Notes under the pieces: generated by a model
Seen by the model: only the letters and a program-made list of their open reading frames with translations
The model's database searches: none
Told to the model about the DNA's origin: nothing
Position numbers and translations under genes: made by a program
Shown here: positions 59,978 through 64,000 of the stretch, piece after piece
How the letters are laid out: each line of letters begins with the position of its first letter
Numbering within the stretch: the stretch's first letter is position 1
From: Methylacidiphilum infernorum V4
GTDB taxonomy: Bacteria; Verrucomicrobiota; Verrucomicrobiia; Methylacidiphilales; Methylacidiphilaceae
Assembly: GCF_000019665.1 (NCBI RefSeq)
Contig: NC_010794.1
Span: 1,054,001-1,118,000 of the forward strand
Length of the DNA stretch: 64,000 bases
Reading direction: 5' to 3'

Positions 59978-61555
59978 TCATTTTCTTTTTCTCTTTGGAG
60001 AAAGTATGTTGGACAAAGAGGTCGATTGGTTTACCGAATTGATCTCTTCTATAACTTTTGAAGTATCGATTTCTAAAACTTGGCACAGCTGAATGAGAAG
60101 GGGAGGAATGTTGGTATAGCTGTTTAAATACAAATCGACAGAAAAGAATAGGTCTAGAAGGATGGCTAATGAATCTTTCTCATCCATGTTTTCAATCATG
60201 GTTTGGGATTCTTCCTGCGTTCCTAGTTTGTAATGATGCCGTTGGAAAACAAAAGTTGAAACCTCTCTGGGAACTATACGAAGAGCTAGGGACAATAAGA
60301 TATTGGAAAAGTGGCTGCCATTTCCTCTTTTTATCTTTTCGCATACCTTTTGGAGGAGAGAAGAACAACTGAGATTTAAAAACTCTTCTTTCTTTTTTCT
60401 TTCCTTGCGATTGTTTTCCTTTTCCGTCCAATCCTTGATGGCTTTTGTTGCGAAGACTATACCGTGTCTTTGTAAGGCCAAGAGTGCGTCTTCTTTTTTA
60501 ATTAAAGTATGGATAGATCCCACCGGGCTTCTTGCCAAGTAAGTTCTCAAAAGAGCTTTGCCGTTCATTGGCTTCAATTCCTCTATCAAAAGAGAAGACC
60601 ACTTTCTTTCTTTTTTATCCCATTCGCAGACTTCCTCCATGTCCACAAAAGGAGAATCGGATTTGATCCGGGATGTACCCGGAACAAAATGTTTAATTGA
60701 TTCTTCTGCAAATAGGATTTCTTTATTCTCACTTTGTGCTTTGTAGCATTGGAAATGCCATTCCGCTTCCCTTTTTTGAGCAAAGCATTCGGGATCCGTG
60801 CAGATCATTGGATCTTTGATATCATTGAACAACTCTTTGGCATTACCCGTTCTTTTAGGGCAGTCGATGCAGCTGGGAACACCAGGGAGTAAATCCGGTT
60901 TAGAAATAGCAAAATAGGCCTTTCTTAAGTCCAACAGATAATTTTCAAGAACAATTTGGGCAACTTGATTAACGGTTAAAGACTTGGCTATAGCTTCAGA
61001 GGCAACAATGGCTCTTAGCTTGGGCACAGGAATCCTAGATATGTACCATCCCGCCCTTCTTGACAATTTTCCGGCAATGATCGCTTCTTTGGCCGCTTCG
61101 GGGAGAGATAAAAGCATGGTCATCCGGCTGATATAGTCGCGTCCCTTGCCGATAACAGAGGCCAGTTCGATAATGCTCATTCCCTCGTCTAATAGCTTCT
61201 TGTAACCTTGAGCTTCTTCTATGGGGTTCAGATTTTGTCTCTGAATGTTTTCAATAATCCGCACTTGAAGAGCCAGTTTGTCATCCATCGGATGAATGAA
61301 ACATTCGATGAACTCTCTATTTAATTTCTTGCAGGCTCTCCACCGTCTTTCTCCACAAATGATTTCATAGGAGTTGTTGACGGTTGGTCGAACAAGGATT
61401 GGATGAAGCAATCCTATTTCCTTAATACTCGTAGCCAGTTCTTCGATATGTTCTTCTTTAATTTCTTTCCTGGGATTGCTGTCAGATAAAACGATTTTGT
61501 CAATGGGTATTAAAGAAAAAGAAGAAGCTTGCTTTTGAGATCTTATATTATCCAT
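59978..61555 (-). CDS. ParB-like partition/nucleoid protein
   Basis: A 525-residue protein with the ParB N-domain: LIPIDKIVLSDSNPRKEI, a HPILVRP strand, GERRWRACKKLN (CTP-binding box, ~71) and ENIQRQNLNPIEEAQGY (~104). An HTH region follows (IELASVIGKGRDYISRMTMLL). A cysteine-rich insertion (CIDCPKRTG, ICTDPECFAQKREAEW) near residues 230-265 is found in plasmid-type ParB relatives. The last 200 residues have no motif I know. It suggests the island is, or was, plasmid-like. No ParA is in the window. It is convergent with the T4SS operon, 7 bases apart. Confidence 0.82.
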   Translation of the reverse strand: MDNIRSQKQASSFSLIPIDKIVLSDSNPRKEIKEEHIEELATSIKEIGLLHPILVRPTVNNSYEIICGERRWRACKKLNREFIECFIHPMDDKLALQVRIIENIQRQNLNPIEEAQGYKKLLDEGMSIIELASVIGKGRDYISRMTMLLSLPEAAKEAIIAGKLSRRAGWYISRIPVPKLRAIVASEAIAKSLTVNQVAQIVLENYLLDLRKAYFAISKPDLLPGVPSCIDCPKRTGNAKELFNDIKDPMICTDPECFAQKREAEWHFQCYKAQSENKEILFAEESIKHFVPGTSRIKSDSPFVDMEEVCEWDKKERKWSSLLIEELKPMNGKALLRTYLARSPVGSIHTLIKKEDALLALQRHGIVFATKAIKDWTEKENNRKERKKKEEFLNLSCSSLLQKVCEKIKRGNGSHFSNILLSLALRIVPREVSTFVFQRHHYKLGTQEESQTMIENMDEKDSLAILLDLFFSVDLYLNSYTNIPPLLIQLCQVLEIDTSKVIEEINSVNQSTSLSNILSPKRKRK

Positions 61556-61560
61556 ACTTT

Positions 61561-62454
61561 TTATTCTTCATCTTCTAGAGCATTGGCCAGCTCCATTGTA
61601 ACCATCGAGGAGGATATACCCGTGGGGAGGGGATGCTGAATATTAAAAATGTCCAAAAGGAAAAGGTCCCTTTTAAGCTGTTTCAAAGCCTCTTCCAACA
61701 TTTGCATGACTTTTTGTCGGGGAATTTTTAGCTTATGGGCAATCCAGGCCGTTGGCTTTCCCTTAGCTCCTGTTCCTTCCTCGATACCGAAAAAAAAGAA
61801 TACTATTTTTCTAGAAATTTCATCGAGATGGGATAACACCGTAAACAGCTTGCGTAGTCTTTCCTCTCTTTCTAAAGAATCGTCAGGATTCTCAGGATAA
61901 ACCAACAAGTCAAGAAAACACGTTTCGGATTCTTCATCAAAAGCGGTGAAATGGAGGCTGATATCCAGAGAATAAACCTGGAGAATTTTTTCTAGCTGAT
62001 AGGGGGAATACCCATAAAGAGCTGTGATCTCTTCCAAGGTCAATCCCTGTTCTAAAAATTTTTCTATTTTCCGGTATTCTCTATATACAGAATTAGGTCT
62101 TCGTACTGTTGTCCTACACGCATTGGCATAATTTCGAACCCTATTTTTCACATGATGAATAGCATAATCGAAAAACCGTATTTGCATCTGCTCGTCCCAT
62201 TTTTCGAGAGCATCAAGAATGCCAAACCATCCTACATTTTCCGCATCAGGCCACTGATCGGCTAAATAAGGTAAATAAAATCGTGCTACCTGTTGTCTCA
62301 TGGGCAAGGAATGGATGGCCAACCATTCCAAGGCTTTCTTTTCAGCCGCTTTTGCCGACTGAATAATCGGTAATTCTTCTTTAAACATTTTTTCATAATC
62401 CAATCCCTTATTTTGAAGGTCAGAAGAAAAAGCTGCTTGGCGAGTCTTCATCAT
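61561..62454 (-). CDS. Sigma-70-family factor encoded in the island
   Basis: A 297-residue protein with sigma regions in the canonical order. Region 2: ENVGWFGILDALEKWDEQMQ, RFFDYAIHHVKNRVRNY, TTVRRP. Region 3: REYRKIEKFLEQGLTLEEIT. The 3.2 linker: SLHFTAFDEESETCFLDLL. Region 4: LSHLDEISRKIVFFFFGIEEG and KPTAWIAHKLKIPRQKVMQM, then LEEALKQLKRDL. The ATG at 62454 (or 62451) is chosen; the open frame upstream runs through a GC-rich structured non-coding segment and is not credible as protein. It is co-directional with parB, 5 bases apart. It is a candidate reader of the island's palindromic promoters. Confidence 0.82.
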   Translation of the reverse strand: MMKTRQAAFSSDLQNKGLDYEKMFKEELPIIQSAKAAEKKALEWLAIHSLPMRQQVARFYLPYLADQWPDAENVGWFGILDALEKWDEQMQIRFFDYAIHHVKNRVRNYANACRTTVRRPNSVYREYRKIEKFLEQGLTLEEITALYGYSPYQLEKILQVYSLDISLHFTAFDEESETCFLDLLVYPENPDDSLEREERLRKLFTVLSHLDEISRKIVFFFFGIEEGTGAKGKPTAWIAHKLKIPRQKVMQMLEEALKQLKRDLFLLDIFNIQHPLPTGISSSMVTMELANALEDEE

Positions 62455-62820
62455 CGTCCTTCCGCGTTTGAAACACCAGCATTCAGCCGGGGGAAAAAAG
62501 CGCGGCCTCCGTTGGTTGGGGCTTCCCTCAGCAGACCTGAGGAAGCCGTTTTTTTTGCCCTTACGGGCCTTGTTTCGCACCCCTTGCGGGGCGTATCCTC
62601 TCGGGAATGTTGCATGATAGCCGTATGCCGGAGTCCGCCAGCGTCCTTGCCCTCGCGCCTGGCTACAGCTCCGGCTTCGAGAGGTTGGGACTTTAGGAAG
62701 CATCCCAACGCCTGTCTTTTGCTCTCCATGCAAGGTAGCGGACTTGTTACCGCTTTCCCTGGTCAACCTGAGCCTGCGCTTACCCGCAAGCTCCGCCTTT
62801 TAGGGCGGGGTGGTTGACAT
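62455..62820 (+). ncRNA. GC-rich structured segment resembling an IS605/TnpB right end
   Basis: This 366-base block is much GC-richer than its flanks and dense in stem-loops on the plus strand: GTTGGGA/TCCCAAC (62684-62709), CCCC-TTGC-GGGG, GCCC-TTAC-GGGC, and a final CTCCGCC/GGCGGGG hairpin (62791-62810). It ends TGGTTGAC, the form typical of right ends of IS200/IS605-type TnpB elements, where the omega RNA scaffold ends. GTCAACC at 62762 is complementary to GGTTGAC at 62812, a possible long-range pairing. No tnpA or tnpB coding sequence remains. Whether the RNA is made is unknown. Confidence 0.5.
62521..62556 (+). terminator. Strong intrinsic terminator inside the structured segment
   Basis: GCTTCCCTCAG pairs with CTGAGGAAGC (10 bp with one bulged C) around loop CAGAC. 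CG and eight T follow. It would stop plus-strand transcription, although no plus-strand gene ends here, which suggests it arrived with the mobile sequence or terminates a small RNA. Confidence 0.7.
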
Positions 62821-62884
62821 TGAGAAGTAATTACAAAACGAATTGTAAAGAAAACATTAAAACCAGCAAGAATAAAATAATAAT

Positions 62885-62928
62885 GTAACATAATTGTAAC
62901 AATATATTAACATATATTTAACATACTA
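62885..62928. repeat. Four tandem 11-bp repeats (consensus KTAACATATAT)
   Basis: GTAACATAATT, GTAACAATATA, TTAACATATAT and TTAACATACTA follow one another without gaps. The 11-base period keeps each copy on about the same face of the helix. They lie in very AT-rich DNA between the sigma/parB operon and the gene at 63006. Candidate roles are ParB or replication-initiator iterons, or operator sites. Confidence 0.6.
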
Positions 62929-63005
62929 TCTTGTATGTAATATGTATTAATCATGTTTATTATTGTTATGTATTTAGATTGCGGTTCGGATCACTTTCTT
63001 TGATT

Positions 63006-64000
63006 ATGAAAGTATGTCGATATGTTAGCTCTCTACTCTTTCTTTTTTCTTTATTTTTCCTCTCTAATCTAAGAGCGGATGACTCGATAAATTATTTCCA
63101 TCTTGTCGGGGATAACGTCACGGAGAATGGAGTAGATGTAGAAACTAAAATTTTTTATCAATTATACGAAAATAGTGTTCAATTCTTTTATCAGTTTTTA
63201 GCTTTTCCCATTGCATTATCCTTGATTGCCTTGGGATTGGGCATAATAAAAAGAAAAAAATTACGGTCTTTAGTAGTTGATTGCCTGATCAGTATTTTGC
63301 TCTTTGTCCTGATTTTCTCAGGCATACTTCAAAAAGTTTTTAATCCCACTCGAGGTATTTTCTTTATGGGAATAGAGAGCTTTATTGGGCAGATAAAAAT
63401 GGGTGGAAATAAAATCAGGGGTAAATACCCCAAAGAATGGTGGGATAATTGGCTTTTTGATGGAGAGGGAACAAAGCGATCAAAACTTTCTATCGAGTAT
63501 AGCCAAAGGAAAAGCCAAGTTCTTGGAAAAAACTACGGCTGCTATGAAGAACTCGAATCTCAGCTTAAGGAGAAAATGGAAAAGTTCGTACCCTTTGCTT
63601 TCCCTCCTGAAAAAATAAAAAATCTATTGCTTTCTTTAATGATCGTTACGGGGAGGGGCATTTTTCATTCTCTCCTTTTTTTTTCTTATCTCATCTCTCA
63701 ACTTTCCCTTTTTTTCTACTTTTTGATCCCTCTTGTTCTTAATTTTCTCGAGCAATGCCTTTTTTATCTTTCTTTCCTGGGATTGTTTTGTTTTGCCCTG
63801 CTGTTACCCTCCAAACCCTGTTTACGGCTCCTAGGAAAATCTTTTTATCTGTTCCTTGGATCGGTTATCCCCATGGTTATCTGGATGGTTCTTTCTTATT
63901 TGAGTTTTATTTTTTTCACGACTCTCTATGACACCGTATTTGAAAATAGATCCAGTTTTTTAACCTTGTACCATTCGGCAAGTCAAGAGATCCACCATGC
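63006..64000 (+). CDS. Polytopic membrane protein, VirB6/TrbL-like candidate (3' end outside window)
   Basis: The frame is open from ATG 63006 to the end of the window (331 codons so far). It starts with a signal-like segment (VSSLLFLFSLFFLSNLRA). A short extracytoplasmic part and helices FLAFPIALSLIALGLGII and LISILLFVLIFSGIL follow. After an ~80-residue soluble loop come at least three more helices (for example SLLFFSYLISQLSLFFYFLI, LGLFCFALLL, IPMVIWMVLSYLSFIFF). VirB6/TrbL/TraG-N proteins of T4SS have this polytopic form with a large loop, and the neighbouring genes are T4SS genes. No specific motif confirms it. Confidence 0.6.
   Translation, partial: MKVCRYVSSLLFLFSLFFLSNLRADDSINYFHLVGDNVTENGVDVETKIFYQLYENSVQFFYQFLAFPIALSLIALGLGIIKRKKLRSLVVDCLISILLFVLIFSGILQKVFNPTRGIFFMGIESFIGQIKMGGNKIRGKYPKEWWDNWLFDGEGTKRSKLSIEYSQRKSQVLGKNYGCYEELESQLKEKMEKFVPFAFPPEKIKNLLLSLMIVTGRGIFHSLLFFSYLISQLSLFFYFLIPLVLNFLEQCLFYLSFLGLFCFALLLPSKPCLRLLGKSFYLFLGSVIPMVIWMVLSYLSFIFFTTLYDTVFENRSSFLTLYHSASQEIHH

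Noticed and set aside
62455-62766. N-terminal extension of the sigma factor to 62766
   Set aside because: The extension reads through a GC-rich hairpin-dense segment with a terminator and IS-right-end features; sigma motifs begin only after the ATG at 62454.
62413-62817. 134-codon plus-strand frame over the structured segment as a possible TnpB tail
   Set aside because: No zinc ribbon or RuvC residue is visible; the only TnpB-like feature is the end hairpin, so it is reported as a structured element and not as a gene.
62455-62820. Group II intron or known large structured RNA
   Set aside because: No domain V-like hairpin or intron-encoded protein was seen, and the end resembles a TnpB element right end more closely.

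Overview
The window looks like a chromosome segment of a Gram-negative bacterium of moderate-to-low GC, with a large accessory island filling the right half. The first ~29.3 kb holds ordinary housekeeping genes. Several features (outer-membrane-type proteins, the mix of GlnE, RdgB, BioB/BioD, UbiE/MenG and sigma-54 regulation, and many starts without a clear Shine-Dalgarno) would fit Verrucomicrobiota, for example a Methylacidiphilum-like organism. That assignment is an inference from recollection of gene families, not something proved by the sequence.

Region 1 (1-29.3 kb), core genes. Nitrogen control (glnE), RNA processing (rnc), XerC/D recombinase, sugar nucleotidyltransferase, rdgB, tRNA-Val, transaldolase, rpoZ, smpB, purH, a PHP phosphoesterase, ubiE/menG, a sulfur-transfer pair (sufE + rhodanese), bioB, an NtrB/NtrC-type two-component system followed by a near-consensus sigma-54 promoter and an outer-membrane barrel gene, initiator tRNA, thioredoxin, ftsH, family 4 uracil-DNA glycosylase, pseudouridine synthase, ferredoxin, bioD, pdxH and cytochrome c. 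One GC-rich scar at 8.69-9.2 kb is a collapsed IS607-type element: the DNA-binding head of TnpA is fused to the zinc-ribbon tail of TnpB.

Region 2 (29.5-45.9 kb), left part of the island. A run of small envelope proteins resembles the PilN/PilO/PilP/secretin-N arrangement of type IV pilus or type II secretion platforms. It is followed by a divergent sigma-70-like factor, a MoxR/CbbQ-like AAA+ ATPase, a large secreted coiled-coil protein, small membrane proteins and a VirD4/TraG-type coupling ATPase. Region 3 (45.9-54 kb) is an effector/immunity array. One full-length protein has an N-terminal HNH nuclease head, a glycine-rich middle and a distinctive C-terminal module. Two orphan HNH heads and three double-SUKH (SMI1/KNR4) immunity genes lie in three tandem ~1.7 kb repeats, and two further genes look like the headless, split body of the same effector. 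Region 4 (54-64 kb) has a GspE/PilB-type ATPase, an F-type T4SS core (TraE/VirB8-, TraK/VirB9- and TraB/VirB10-like proteins plus a lipoprotein), a ParB-like protein, a second sigma-70-family factor, a GC-rich structured segment resembling the right end of an IS605/TnpB element, four 11-bp tandem repeats, and the start of a polytopic membrane protein that runs off the window.

My reading of how the island works: it is a plasmid-like or integrated element with a partition protein, its own sigma factors and a type IV secretion apparatus. A palindromic AT-rich motif (consensus CCTATTTAWATAGG) sits a few bases upstream of many island genes, in several cases in the middle of very short divergent spacers. 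It may be the promoter read by the island's own sigma factor. The coupling ATPase would deliver HNH nuclease effectors through their shared C-terminal module, and the SUKH proteins would protect the producer. This is the candidate undescribed system. The delivery and sigma-specificity parts are inference. The repeats, domain order and motif placement are visible in the sequence.
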